Source: Macrocybe gigantea
Lineage: Eukaryota; Basidiomycota; Agaricomycetes; Agaricales; Callistosporiaceae
DNA length: 64,000 nucleotides
Direction of reading: 5' to 3'
Assembly: GCA_011319805.1 (NCBI GenBank)
Contig: SJRY01000261.1
Span: 228,364 to 292,363, forward strand
The notes beneath the pieces were generated by a model. That model was not told the origin of the DNA, ran no database searches, and saw only the letters and a list, made by a program, of their open reading frames with translations. Below, one piece after another: positions 23,878-43,116 of the stretch (position 1 is its first letter; each line of letters starts with the position of its first letter). A program made the translations under genes and the position numbers.

Positions 23878-24941
23878 TCAAGTTGAAACGCTATTAATTC
23901 CAAGGACATTGCTAGGGGGAAGCAAGGGCGATGCAGTGGCGGATAGTCCGTGCTCTAAGTCGGGATCTCGGGGAATTCGGTTTGAGAAGTTGTCGCGGGT
24001 TTCGCCGCTGAACAGAAGCTTCACTGCATATGAAAGGCCTATTGCAGTCAGCCTTGTGGCGATCCATTGGGCTAATGAGACACCAGGAACGAGACCGATA
24101 ACATCCTTGACATCCCAGAAATCGCGATGGTGCGTAATGCGGCCTTGTTCGTTAAAAGACAGGCGCGTGATGACATGCAGTGTCATGTGAAATGGCGATG
24201 GTACTGAAAGAGATGTGCCGGGAAGGCGCAGGGAGTGAGAATATAGATGTCGGGCATGGAGGCTGGGGGACCCAGCAGTGGATACCAGGGTGTCGGCGGA
24301 GCCATGTGATTTACACTCGTCGTGGATCCCTGGAAGAAGTAAAATATTGAGCGTATGCTCGACGATGGACTTGCGATGTCCATCTAGATAAACGAGAGTG
24401 TGTCAATATTTGATAAGGCAGCAGTCGACCGATACAGGCTAATGACACTGACCGAAGCTTTCGCTCTCACAAACGTCGTTGATTTCTGTCCATATGCGCA
24501 ATGCTTTGAACATTGGCTCGGCATTTCCATCTCCCAGGCACGGTTTCATTTGAAAGAGGGTGGAAAGCATGGCAAGCGGTCTAGGTACGTCTATCGAACT
24601 CAGCTGGCGTGACAGCTTGTGGATGTCGGCGATGATGGATCTTGACGTTGCGGTCAAGATCGGATTCTCGTAGCTGAGCTCGTAGGTTTTTATGCGGACT
24701 CGAGAAGATAATGAAGAAGTTGCTTACACTGTATGGACGGAAAACAGGCGTCAAGGCGGTCAAAATGCGGGAATGAACAGGGACACATACTAGCATTCAT
24801 TTCATACATCTTGGAAATGGCATCGAAGGAAGCGACCTCGTCGCCATAAACGCATTCGCAGACATCGAGAGATGTGGCCCGCATGGAAATTATTGGCATA
24901 TTAGATATAAGGGCGGATTGACGAGGTGGGGCATCCACCAT
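23878..24941 (-). CDS. Conserved protein with probable NTF2-like fold
   Basis: Three exons: 24791-24941, 24453-24673 and 23878-24383. The start MVDAPPRQSALISN leads to SFDAISKMYEMNA and then YENPILTATSRSIIADIH, the helix-then-Phe/Tyr-Glu-Asn-Pro pattern typical of NTF2/SnoaL-like folds. Later come CESESFDGHRKSIVEHTLN and the strongly conserved-looking RLSFNEQGRITHHRDFWDVKD. The intron 2 join (TTCG|gt...ag|AT) is clean. The intron 1 join is one base short (GCTA|gt...cag|CTACGAG). Restoring a G in the donor gives NASYENP and 293 codons in total. An alternative in-phase acceptor exists 17 nt upstream, adding a few residues. The fold assignment rests on motif pattern. No enzyme activity or pathway can be stated; similar proteins are annotated in basidiomycetes only by fold. 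It is divergent from NOP14 with about 960 bp between them. Confidence 0.6.
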
Positions 24942-25899
24942 CGGGGTTGACGATGGTGGCTGTTGGCGATCAAGCGGAAGTCACAATATGTCACACTCCT
25001 CCTTGTCACGCCACGCTTTACACTGAATGCCTCAATAGCAACGTCGACTCCTGTAGACTGCCACTGTGGTCTACTTATTCGCACACAGTCTAGGTCGAGC
25101 AAGCAACGGTCGCGATGCTGCAATAGGGGCACTATACCTTGCGATACCGGATAACGGTTCGGCACCCAGAAATTTGTATATCTGCGGACAGATCACTTCG
25201 AGCTGTGGAGAGTTCCCATTGAATCAAACGACTTTGTTCAGACCTGTGCATGCCACAGTCTACAAGTCATTTCGATATCATCTCGTGCAAAAGATATTTG
25301 CGCCTTGGTCTCGACAGAGTTCATTCATGATCGATCCGCAATCGAGTCTCAGGGATGCCAGCAAACCGGGCGCCACAACTCCGTGTGGAGTCCACCCCGC
25401 TTTCTCGATCCTACCGCTGTCGACATCCGTGATAATGATTGCTGATATCATAAATTATCAGCCATGGTTGTATGGAATACCCGAGTTTACCTCATAGCAG
25501 GACAACGCCCGTCACTGTTTCTTTTTTTTTTACGGTCATGTTTCATTCTTATCGAAGTTCATTCGTCTTATAAGTCCTTTCATGCACAGGTGAACCGTTC
25601 CTCATTTTTACCGAACAACGCAGCGAGTTCTCTAGCTAAATGTAAGGAGATCATGATGGTTTGACCTCAAAGTATCGTATTCCATCTGCGAGCTTAATTG
25701 TATCAGCCCCTAAACTCTTCCGGCTATTCATCCTATACAAAATATGTATGTTTAGGTCACTGGTAGGAAAGATCTTAAACATACGGGAAGCAAGATAGGC
25801 AAACCAACCAGTGCATTCCGAAAATAGCAATTCAGAGTCATTGTGACACCGACGTGGTCACGGAAATCTCTGTCACAAGTTTTTTTTAAGCAGCCGACG
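24942..25899. other. Intergenic between NTF2-like gene and NOP14
   Basis: A head-to-head spacer of 958 bp. It has open frames of up to 143 codons on the plus strand (25066-25497), but without recognisable motifs or a convincing protein composition. It must include both promoters. A T-tract lies at about 25521-25530 and another just upstream of the NOP14 start. Confidence 0.4.
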
Positions 25900-28882
25900 A
25901 TGGCCAAGGGCTCTCAATTAGCTCAGCTAAAATCGGCGCTTGTCAATGCAGGCTTTACTGGTAACAAGCAGCAAGGCAAGAAACGAAACGACCGGAGCTA
26001 CAATCGAGAAAGACAAGGAGAAAAAGGCTGCAAAGCTAGGCGAGATTCACCGACGATTGAATCCTTTCGATGCCAAGGTCACGAAGCTGAAGCATGATGT
26101 CGGTGGAAGAAAGTTCAAGGGTGTTTCTGGGAAACCCGCGCAAAGCAAGCAAGCAGGGATCGAGCAGGTACTGTGTTGCGCCATCTATCTGCTCTAGCTC
26201 TTCTAACTTTGCATTCAGCGGAAGAAAACTCTTTTAAAAGAGTTCGAGGAGAAGGGGCGATCGGGTGGTATTGTTGACAGGCGGTTTGGAGAAAACGACC
26301 CTACTATGAGCATGGAGGAACGGATGCTCGAACGGTTCACGAGAGAACGGCAGCGAGCTTCCAAGGGTGCCGTTTTCAACCTGGAGGACGAAGAAGAGCT
26401 CACTCATTACGGCCAAAGTCTATCTAAGCTTGATGACTTTGATGATGTTGGTCTTGGTCTTGACGATGACGAGGAAGAGGTGTCAGGTAAGCCGCCTCAT
26501 ATAATTCCGTTGCTCCACTAATCTTGCGTCACGTAGGTCAAATTGGACGGGAACAAGTGCAAAAGGCTCATTTCGGGGGATTTGATGATGATAAGAGTGA
26601 TGAAGATGAAGAGGTCAGTTTCTTTTCTCCTGTAGGCAGTTCGCTCATTAATTCCACCTACCATTTCAGCCAGCGAAGAAGAAGAGTAAAGCAGAGGTCA
26701 TGGCGGAGGTCATCGCGAAGAGTAAGGAGCACAAGGTAACCCAAATTGGCATGTTCCGTTAGGACCTAAATTAACTAGTGTAAATCCGCTTTAGCTTCGC
26801 CGTCAGATGGAGAAGGAGCATGAAGAAAATGTACGGCATGAGCTCGATGCAGGATTCGAGTCAATCCGGGACCTGTTATTTGCATCAGGCCCATCTACCA
26901 GCAAACCTGTGTTGCCTCCTGGTGAGCAGCCTGGAGAGGCCGCTAGACCAGAGGATCTCCTTGTTGCAGAATCGCAAGACCAAGATTATGACCATCGAGT
27001 ACGCGAGTTGGCTTTTGACAAGCGGTCGAAACCGACGGATCGGACAAAAACAGATGAAGAATTGGCGTTGGAAGAGAAAGAGGCGTTGGAGGAAGCGGAA
27101 AGGCAGCGACGGAAACGGATGCTTGGGTTAGAGGAGAGCGGCAGCGAGGAGGAGGGGAAGTCGAGAGGGAAGCGGAAACGCGGCGGTGATGATTTGGAGG
27201 ACGACTTTGGTGACGAAGTTACCGAGTGGGCCGGGCTTGGTAGCGGTCTCCGAGAAGGTCAGGATAATACGAGTGAGGGCGAGGAAGGCGAGGACGAAGA
27301 AAGTGAAGAGGGTCGTACGGAGTCGGAGGAAGAGGGAGATGATGTATTGGACGGCTGGGAAGAGAGGAAGGGAAGGGGAAGAACTGGTTCCGACTTCAAG
27401 ACGCTCCAAGGCAAAGCCAGGGCAAGTTCCGTCGACGAGGAGCTGCCCTACACATTTCCATGTCCGTCGTCCCACGAAGAGTTTTTGGAGATTATGGAGG
27501 GTATAGATGACAAGGATATTCCGACCGTGGTTCACCGCATTAGAGCCTTGCATCATCCAAGTCTAGGTCCCGACAACAAATTCAAGCTTCAAGTAAGCAC
27601 ATCACTTATCTTGAAAGCAGGATTTCATTCCCGACTTCTTTAGATGTTCACCACCGTCTTAATAGACCACGTCTTATACGTCGCCTCGCCCCCGTCTCCC
27701 CGATACTCCACACTTTCATCCTTATTACCTCACCTCACCGCCCTCATCGAAGCGCATCCAACAAAAGCTGCTGAATGCTTTGTCGAAAAGTTATCCCTCA
27801 TGCATAAAAACCTGAAGCGCGGTTTGTCCAAAGGCGCGACTGACCCAGAGGCCAAACCTGGCCAGGCTCCGTTGAACTGTCTCTTTTCCGCATTATTGGG
27901 TCGGTTTGGTCCAGCAGTGATCTCAACCACGCCGTTGTGTCGCCCACTCGGATACTCATGGGGCCTACCTCGGCCTATGTCGCGTGCGGTCGCTCTCCGA
28001 TGTCGCTAGTGGGTATTCCTTTGCACGCTTTTCTGCCAGTTCGAGTCTCTATCGAAGAGATTCGTCCCAGAGGTTATGAACTTCTTGGTCAATGCCGTCC
28101 TCCATTTAGCTCCGACATCATACAGGGGTGCCGCTTCCCTCCCTGGTTTCTTCCCTCGCCGGATTTCCGTTCAGACTCCTGTCGGCACTGCTGCTCAATC
28201 CTCACAAGCAAGACAAAGTTGTCTTGCAGAAAGCTTCCTGCCTTCCTTGTTGTCCTTGGAAAAGCCGACAGAGCAGGCCAAGGCGGATTTGTTAGGCCTC
28301 GCTTTGCATCTGATTGCGCTTTTTGCAGATATGTACAAAGGCTTGGATGGATTCATTGAGCTTTACGATCCTATTCTGGAAATTTTGCAGCATATCGATG
28401 ACGCCGCTTTGTCCAATGATACCGGTAATTTTCAAGATATACACATTTTGTTTTCTGAGGAGTATTTCCAGGCTCACTTGAAAATGTTGTGCGATACTCT
28501 TCAACGCCTGCTGAAGTTTTCTCGACAAGCACGCACGCCTCTCCGCCTCCAAGCACACAAACCTATACCCATCGCGACGTACATTCCCAAGTTCGAGACG
28601 ACAACCTCCTCTTATCTGCGTCGCCAGGATCCCGATCACGAACGTAACGAGGCCGCAAAACTGCGCAACCAGTATAAGCAAGAGAGGAAGGGCGCCATCA
28701 GGGAGCTTCGCAAGGATGCTAAGTTCCTGGCTGGTGTCCAGCAGCAGCTGCAGAGGGAGAAGGACCGAGCTTACAATGACCGTATGAAACGCGTGTTTGG
28801 TTCGATCGAGGGCGAACGAGCGGAGGAGAAGGCGATGCAGCGAGAAAAGGCCAAACTGAAAAAGAGGGCGGGGCGAAAGTAG
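25900..28882 (+). CDS. NOP14: Nucleolar protein NOP14, 40S ribosome biogenesis factor
   Basis: Nop14 is a nucleolar SSU-processome component needed for 18S rRNA maturation. Exons: 25900-26167, 26219-26486, 26537-26613, 26670-26735, 26795-27592 and 27644-28882. Markers are the start MAKGSQLAQLKSALVNAGF, NPFDAKVTKLKHDVGGRK, GGIVDRRFGENDP, MLERFTRERQRASKG, then long acidic Glu/Asp-Ser tracts (residues about 300-420). The C-terminus has FSRQARTPLRLQAHKPIPIA and a basic coiled tail ending KLKKRAGRK. Four frame breaks: near 25985 (two bases lost, or one gained), and three single losses near 27895, 27963 and 28012, the last two in G-runs. With these restored the exons give exactly 907 codons, near the usual size for Nop14. 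A 48-nt in-frame segment at 28426-28473 (gta...ccag) resembles a retained intron; skipping it may be the true form. Confidence 0.92.
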
Positions 28883-29033
28883 TCACTTTACTTGCTATGC
28901 AGCGAAAAGATAGCATTTCCAGCAGAAGGATATGACCACGGCTTTCAAGAAAAAGTAGTTCACGTGTCAGTTTCATATGCCTTTCTCTGTCACGCGTTCG
29001 ACGCGTCGGTGAGCCCATCCTCCATGTCTCGCT

Positions 29034-37674
<8,641 letters not shown>

Positions 37675-37713
37675 TTGCTTTCACTTGGATCTTTGGAAGA
37701 TGCGCTGTATTGT

Positions 37714-38729
37714 TCATATACCTGTATTGTTTAGATCTCCTGAATGTATTGTACATGTTACAGATACAAGCTGACAAGGACGACCGTCAAGAATTGCCAA
37801 TTGTTTTTTGAGCTTCTCGAGTTCTTTCTCCTTCTCAATGAGCAGGCCACGCCAATGGTCTTGTTCTTTGATGATGCTCTGCTTGGCCTCCTCGAGCCTG
37901 TCGTACTCTTCCCTCTCCATTTGCGCGTTGAACTCGGGCACGCCACCTTTGGACGCCTCGAGAGATGCCGGGTTGGCGAGGTGGAAAGGAACGGGACGGC
38001 GCTTGGCCTTGGGTAGCGGCGTAGGCGGGTGGGCGGTGAGGATGTTGAGAAAGTTTTGGTACGGGTCGTTGAAGACGACCTCGTCGTACTGCCACGAGTG
38101 CACGGGTCCTGCCTTGATCGCGACGTCGAGCGGAGGCACTTCGGCTCGCCCGTCGCGGAGACGGTGAGCCCCACGGGTGCAGTTTAAGGTGGTGGTAGAG
38201 CGTGAGCGCCTTTTCGCCCGACTCGGGGACGAAAGTGATCCGGATTTGGACTTCGAATTCGCCCCAGCTGGTTCGAACGGGGTCAGCCGTGGGCAGATCG
38301 ATAAAATGCAGAGGCGGCAATTTACCCTGTTTCCGAGATTTCAAACGGAGGCTTGTCGACGTCTGTATGTCGTAAATTCAGTTCATGAGTTCTGATGGAT
38401 GGAGATGAGCACGCACTTCGAGACGGGTTGGCATAAGTCTCGTGGAGCTTGAAGGTGACCCGCTTGATAAAGTAGCTCAGATCGTCTGCACCGCCGACCT
38501 GGTCGGAGTCGGGCGCAGAAGCAGCGCTCCTGACGGCGACGGTCCACTTGTGCGTATGGTCGGAAGGGTTCGCCTCGCGCTCCTTGGGTGTGAGGACTGT
38601 AGCGACATTACCGTAGATGATGGGGCGGTGTATGGAAAGACCCTAGGCATCGAGGGCGTGAACGGTGCGCTGAGAGACGAGGAGAAGAGGAGCTGGTCGT
38701 ACTCTGACGCGGACGCGTTCGCTGGCCAT
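37714..38729 (-). CDS. YAF9: YAF9-type YEATS-domain histone reader
   Basis: Yaf9 is the YEATS subunit shared by the NuA4 acetyltransferase and SWR1 remodelling complexes and reads acylated histone tails. Exons: 38703-38729, 38417-38642, 38326-38362 and 37714-38267. The start [21 protein letters not shown] has the family opening after the first splice. The YEATS core includes [44 protein letters not shown] and [13 protein letters not shown]-terminal coiled coil ([16 protein letters not shown]) follows [18 protein letters not shown]. Two single-base losses are needed, one in the GGGG run near 38170 and one near 38145 (CCG AAG to CCG GAA G). With both the exons sum to 282 codons. The last residues after ILDGRP match no known pattern and could be read-through of a missed intron. 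It faces COX7 head to head. Confidence 0.92.
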
Positions 38730-38847
38730 AGAGGTGGTGGAGGCCAAATAAAGAAAGGCGGGCGAGGCAGGTCTGGGCGTGACACAACAACACAACTCCG
38801 CAACCACCCGGACACCAACCCAAACAGCTTTTCATCCACAGACCGCC
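38730..38847. promoter_or_regulatory. Shared divergent promoter of YAF9 and COX7
   Basis: Just 118 bp lie between the two start codons, read outward. It contains an AATAAA-like stretch and C/A-rich sequence close to the COX7 start. Inferred from gene layout only. Confidence 0.45.
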
Positions 38848-39270
38848 ATGATCATCCTCTCGCCGCTCTACAACAGTATGTGAACCGCCTTCTGTGCTTT
38901 TCCGTGTTTCTTATGACCTGTTCTCCAGAGCCTAACCACATCCTCGAGAGGCAAAGGGCCGTCCAGGTTTGCAATTAGTTGCATTTTGACGTGCATGAAA
39001 TGACCGGCTCTTCATGTTCAGAATGACCACAGGGCTATAATGCAGCGCCTGCCCAGGTCCCAGCTCTACCTCGGTGAGTCTTTTCGAGCCCACCCTCGCC
39101 GGACTGCCCGTAATCGACATCCTTGCAGGCCTCTACGGCACCACGTTCACAGTCGGCATGCTTGCCACCGTATACGGAATGTACTCGTTGGTCTTGGTGC
39201 GTGTTCTCTTTCTTTTTCCGGCACTGAATTAACGTTCTGTTTCTCCCAGAGCAAACCTGCGTCCGAGTAG
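38848..39270 (+). CDS. COX7: Cytochrome c oxidase subunit VIIa (COX7-like)
   Basis: Small inner-mitochondrial-membrane subunit of respiratory complex IV. Five tiny exons (38848-38875, 38929-38966, 39022-39073, 39129-39196, 39250-39270) join exactly into 69 codons (68 residues plus stop). None of them would be found as an open frame on its own. The protein starts MIILSPLYNKPNHILERQ. It has one membrane segment, GTTFTVGMLATVYGMYSLVL, and a short tail SKPASE. The RQR..Q motif before the helix and the LPRSQLYLGLYG turn fit the VIIa family. The intron density (four in 207 coding bases) is high even for a basidiomycete. No frame error. Confidence 0.82.
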
Positions 39271-39996
39271 TTCTCTTTTTTTTTTCCCTGAATTGTCAAA
39301 TATAGCATGCGCAATAGAAAACAAGCGTCCTGAGTGAAACATCATGTCTGTATTGTTGTTCCAGTCAAATGCTCCAGTCGATCAATCAGTTGCACGAATC
39401 TATTGTAAACTCGGCGAACGAAGAGCGACCTGAGTACTTTCTCGCCACGGCAGCCACGACACAACGCTATACAAAGGCAATGCCGCTCCTCTAGAGTCTC
39501 TTCAACGAAAGTTTGCGGCGTTAACCTTTCCGCCATGCCAACGACGATAATGTCGGCCATTTTACCAATCGGATTCCATGTATATGTTTGTTTTATGTTC
39601 AAGGCTATGACAAAACATACGCCCATGGCACCGCTTCTCGCCAAGCGCCCCTCTGGCAGTAATCGAGGCGCTCGACTCGGAAAACAGGCTGTGCGTGCCG
39701 GGTCATCAACCGCATCACGTTTCGATCACGCTGGATCATCACCTTCATCAATACGTACATAAACCTTCCCTTATTCATGTGGTAGAACCCGCGAGAAGTC
39801 AGTATTCTATCCTCAGCATCTATTAAAACAGTGTGGAAGCACAGAAAGGACCTGTCAAGTGTCCCATCGCTCCCTCATGCTCCCGGCTTATAGCGAAATT
39901 CACCCGCTTGGCATGAAATCTTCTATGGATGGGTACCAGTCTCCCGTAAGCAGAAGGTGTGCCGGACATGAGAAATCTCGTGTGGGGATCAGACTG
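39271..39996. other. Intergenic, no gene seen
   Basis: Contains the COX7 3' UTR and the upstream region of the next plus-strand gene. A 100-codon minus-strand frame (39342-39644) has no recognisable motif. The next gene's frame is open upstream to 39859, so its true start may lie inside this stretch (ATG at 39919). Confidence 0.4.
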
Positions 39997-41362
39997 ATGT
40001 CATTCGCCACCATCCTGCAGCAACAGCGGCAAGAGCGTACATTGGTCCCCATCGATCCAAGGGTCATCCCAGGCGATGCGGTGAGTTATCTTTCATTGAT
40101 CGATTAGGCCCCATCGTCTCAACTGTCTATTCGACGTGCAGGCAATCAGAAAAGTCGAGCGCTGTCGCAATCCGGCGGGAACGCTACGTCTATGCATACC
40201 GTCTCGCTGCCGGGCGCATGGTTATGGAGTTTTACATTTCGTACGTGGGGGCTACCGTCACTGCTGCAGTGGACCGGCTGATCAAGCCTGTCGTGTTTGG
40301 TTCCTGTTATTAGAGTCGAGCCGCACTCGGGAAAACCGACATCGGGAGAGTGCACGTTTCGACTGTCGTTCAAGGCGAATGGGATAGAGCGTCCGCTCTG
40401 CGAGCCCACGATCCGAAAGCTGCAAGTCGACCCTCGTCGCTTGGAATTCGTCGTATTGTACGTTTCAGATAAGCGCTTCTCCGTTTCTTCACCCTCCCCC
40501 TTTCGGCGTCTCCATTGGTGCCATTCTGCCGCTTGGTCTCCCTTGATTCGCAGTTGTGGCAGATGTCTGAGGCACTTCCCCTTTTCCCTTTTCTGACAGC
40601 GCGTTTCCCTGCAAATCGAGCATACCTGCCGGCAGTCTGTGGTCGCTCCGAGTGTGGCTGAACGTGAACGGCACCAATCATTGGTTGTTTGGCGAGGACG
40701 AGCTCTGGATCGGGCGGGATCTGGACTTTAATTCAATCAAGGACGCAGCGTTCGCCAGGCTCAAGGTTGTGGATTCAAAGAGGCAGCTGTATCACGGCTT
40801 CGTCGGCAGGGCACTTGTAACGTTTACTGTGCAGTGCGTGCATCGTATTCCCTTTTTATCTTAATCTCATCGAACATTTGGACAGTGTGCAACATTTAAG
40901 GGAAAATGTCTATCGATACTCGATGGAGTACGAGGCGAAGGGCGTAGGCAAGCTTCTGTTCGACGATCTGGAACTGAAAATAGACGGAAACCCCTTGACG
41001 CTGATGTTTCTGATCTAGTGAGTCCTCATCAATCGCGTGGAAACGCCTTGCCCTTTGGTTTTCCTCACCACTCTCCTTGTTTCGTTTCTGAATCCAGCAC
41101 GGTCCCGGTGCGCTCGCAGCCCCCGGGCGCCTCGCACCTGCTGCGCGTGTGGCTCAGGTCCGCGGTGCAGCTGTCGTCAGACGACCCTTCGGGAGCGTTC
41201 GCGATCCCGTTCAACGACTCGTACGTGTACCAGCGCGTGTGGAAGGACGACACGTTCAGGATCGGCGCCGGGCTCGACTTTGGCGCGCTTCAGGACAAGA
41301 TCGTCGTCGGCTCCCAGATCGGTGGGGGTCCGAGGACCGTCACGGACGTCTCCCCAGAGCCG

Positions 41363-41394
<32 letters not shown>

Positions 41395-41602
41395 TTCGAG
41401 CTCGGCTTCTTTGTCGCTCGCAACTGCGAGTTCGTCTATGCTCCCGAGGACGCTAAGCGCCGCCCTCGCGATATCTGATGCGGCGGTGCTGGCTCCGGAA
41501 CGCAGGCACGCACACGGGCCCAGGGCCCGCTCCGCGTCGCGCTCGCTTTCGCAAGCTTCTGGGACCTCCTCGCCGTCTCCGGGAAAGAAGCCGACGCAGT
41601 GA
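39997..41602 (+). CDS. Unnamed fungal protein with an internal duplication
   Basis: I cannot assign a function. Exons: 39997-40080, 40142-40457, 40600-40833, 40886-41017 and 41098-41602. The start MSFATILQQQRQERTLVPID is followed by YVYAYRLAAGRMVMEFYISY and then VPVIRVEPHSGKPTSGECTF. The core carries two related units about 125 residues apart. Unit one has SLWSLRVWLNVNG and ELWIGRDLDFNSIKD; unit two has ASHLLRVWLRSAV and TFRIGAGLDFGALQD. Both read R-V-W-L ... I-G-x-x-L-D-F. The C-terminus is Ser/Ala/Pro-rich with an (Ala-Ser)n run. Two frame breaks, near 40161 and 40302, each equal two missing bases (the second in a G-run). With them the total is exactly 425 codons. No signal peptide or membrane helix is evident. 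Similar proteins occur, as far as I recall, only as hypothetical proteins in Agaricomycetes. Confidence 0.7.
41363..41394 (+). repeat. Hexanucleotide repeat coding (Ala-Ser)n
   Basis: The unit gcgtct is repeated five times and begins a sixth. It lies in frame in the last exon of the unnamed gene and codes alternating Ser and Ala. Expansion or contraction by six bases would keep the frame, so length variation between strains is expected. Confidence 0.8.
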
Positions 41603-41935
41603 TGCGGGAATCCGATGGTCCAACGTGCTCCTGCCCCCGCACGATCAATACCTTTGATGAACATTAAGATGATGAGATGATCCACCCCACATCGCTATGA
41701 TTTGACCATCTAACAATCGCTAATTTATGCATGCATCCCTTACTTTGACACAGCTATCACGATCTCTTATATTAACTATGACATTGTACTAAATAGATAA
41801 ATTACTTGTCGTATATTTTAGAAACCTTAATTGGCACATTTATTATACATACAAGGACATGTAGGTAGTAACAGTGGTGCTGGCATACACGGACTCACAC
41901 GGACGGATTCTTCTTCGTACTTTTACAGACAATGA
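41603..41935. other. AT-rich intergenic between two convergent genes
   Basis: The two flanking genes end here facing each other. The middle (41700-41870) is markedly AT-rich, with AATAAA-like and TATA-rich strings, consistent with the 3' UTRs and poly(A) signals of both genes. No reading frame of note. Confidence 0.55.
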
Positions 41936-42816
41936 CTAGACGGCGATTTTCTCTGCGAGGAAACTATTCCATTCCTTTTCACCCCAGCTGCTCGAGATTT
42001 CGTTCGCGACGAGACCGTCCCACAGAACGGTCGGGGAGACGTGGATGCTGTTCTGCCTCCCAAATTTGACTGGGATCATAAGACGTGAGAAAGGGGATGA
42101 TAAGAACGGCGCGCTTACTATTGTATTTGAGATCATCAGTGACCGCCACGCCGCCATTCGGGGACCCTTTGAGCGCCAGCAGGTCTTTGAAATCATCTAC
42201 GGCGCTCGGAGGCATGATCTCCCCAGCGAGGGCGGCGAGCTTCTCGCGGATCTGGAGCGGGGTGAGCGTGGAAGTCGGGATGTCAAAGTATTCGCCTTGT
42301 CGTTTGAATAACTGTCAATCGTTTGTTGGTATATGCGCTGCTTGACATGAGGAGATGACGCACGGCGAGACTGAACGGCCAAAAGTTCTCTGGTGAGGCC
42401 CGGGCAACCTTGATATACGACGAGTCAAACATCCTGTGCTAGGTAAGGTGCAACGGGGCTTACGGCGAGCGCTGCTTCGTGGGTTAGGGTGGAAGAGGAG
42501 TGCCAGGGCTGGACCTGGAGCCTTATGATGACCTTGCCCTTGCCGGCGTATTTCCCGCCGGGGCTGAACAGCGGCTTGAGGACGCTGTCTATCGCCAGGG
42601 CCATCTTTGCGCTGTACTCGTGCTCAGTTTGGACTGGCTGTCGGCTGGAGGACGATGTCTCTACCTGTATGGACAGACATAGTCCACTTGCGCGCGATCG
42701 CGATCAGTTTGGGCCTCTGAGCAGCGTCACGGAGACTCACGGAATATGTCGAGCGTGTGCGGTGCGTCGGGGGTGCCGGCGACGATGAGAGGTCGAAGGG
42801 AGGGCTGAAGTGCCAT
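41936..42816 (-). CDS. DsbA-like thioredoxin-fold protein with CPYS motif
   Basis: Six exons (42741-42816, 42665-42686, 42464-42611, 42364-42408, 42119-42311, 41936-42069) join perfectly into 205 residues. The second exon is only 22 nt and carries the active-site-like motif LDYVCPYSAK. The family (DsbA/2-hydroxychromene isomerase-like thioredoxin fold) normally has this loop after the first strand. Later come IIRLQVQPWHSSS, ENFWPFSLALFKRQ, GGVAVTDDLKYNIKFGRQN and the cis-Pro region IHVSPTVLWDGL (Ser-Pro preceding the strand). Only one cysteine is present in the motif (Cys-Pro-Tyr-Ser), so a disulfide-exchange role with a resolving Cys in the loop is not possible. A monothiol or GST-like role is more likely. 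There is no signal peptide, so it is cytosolic by prediction. Divergent from CSN12 with 300 bp between. Confidence 0.75.
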
Positions 42817-43116
42817 GGTGGTTCGAGGTGTGGACAGGTAATGCGTCTAACTGATCTGATAACTTGACACCAAAGTGTCTTACAAGGATGAATGCGATAT
42901 GGCGAGTTTATCGCGTCATCCTGGACCGTGGTCGTGCTTCACATTATGCTCCTCGCAGTCGCCGTCGTCAAAAGCTCGCTCATTGGGCGCAAGATTCACT
43001 GGCTCGACATTGCCAATGACGTCCTACACGGTATTTACCCCGACATACTTATTTGTCGGGGCATGCCAAACAACCGAGGCGATCACTCTGCAACCTGATT
43101 TGTTCGTCGCCTGGCC
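42817..43116. promoter_or_regulatory. Divergent upstream region of DsbA-like gene and CSN12
   Basis: 300 bp between the two start codons, read outward. A 68-codon plus-strand frame overlaps here (42898-43098), but it ends before the CSN12 start and its sequence looks non-conserved. The promoters of both genes must lie here. Confidence 0.4.

Noticed and set aside
25985..28012. Programmed ribosomal frameshifting in NOP14
   Set aside because: Several shifts at unrelated sequences, no slippery heptamers or structures, and similar breaks in unrelated genes. Sequence error fits better.
39342..39644. 100-codon minus-strand frame after COX7
   Set aside because: No domain or signal and low protein likeness; opposite-strand shadow in intergenic DNA.
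42898..43098. 68-codon frame just upstream of CSN12 as a small gene or uORF-type peptide
   Set aside because: No conserved sequence and no evidence of transcription. It lies in a necessary promoter region.
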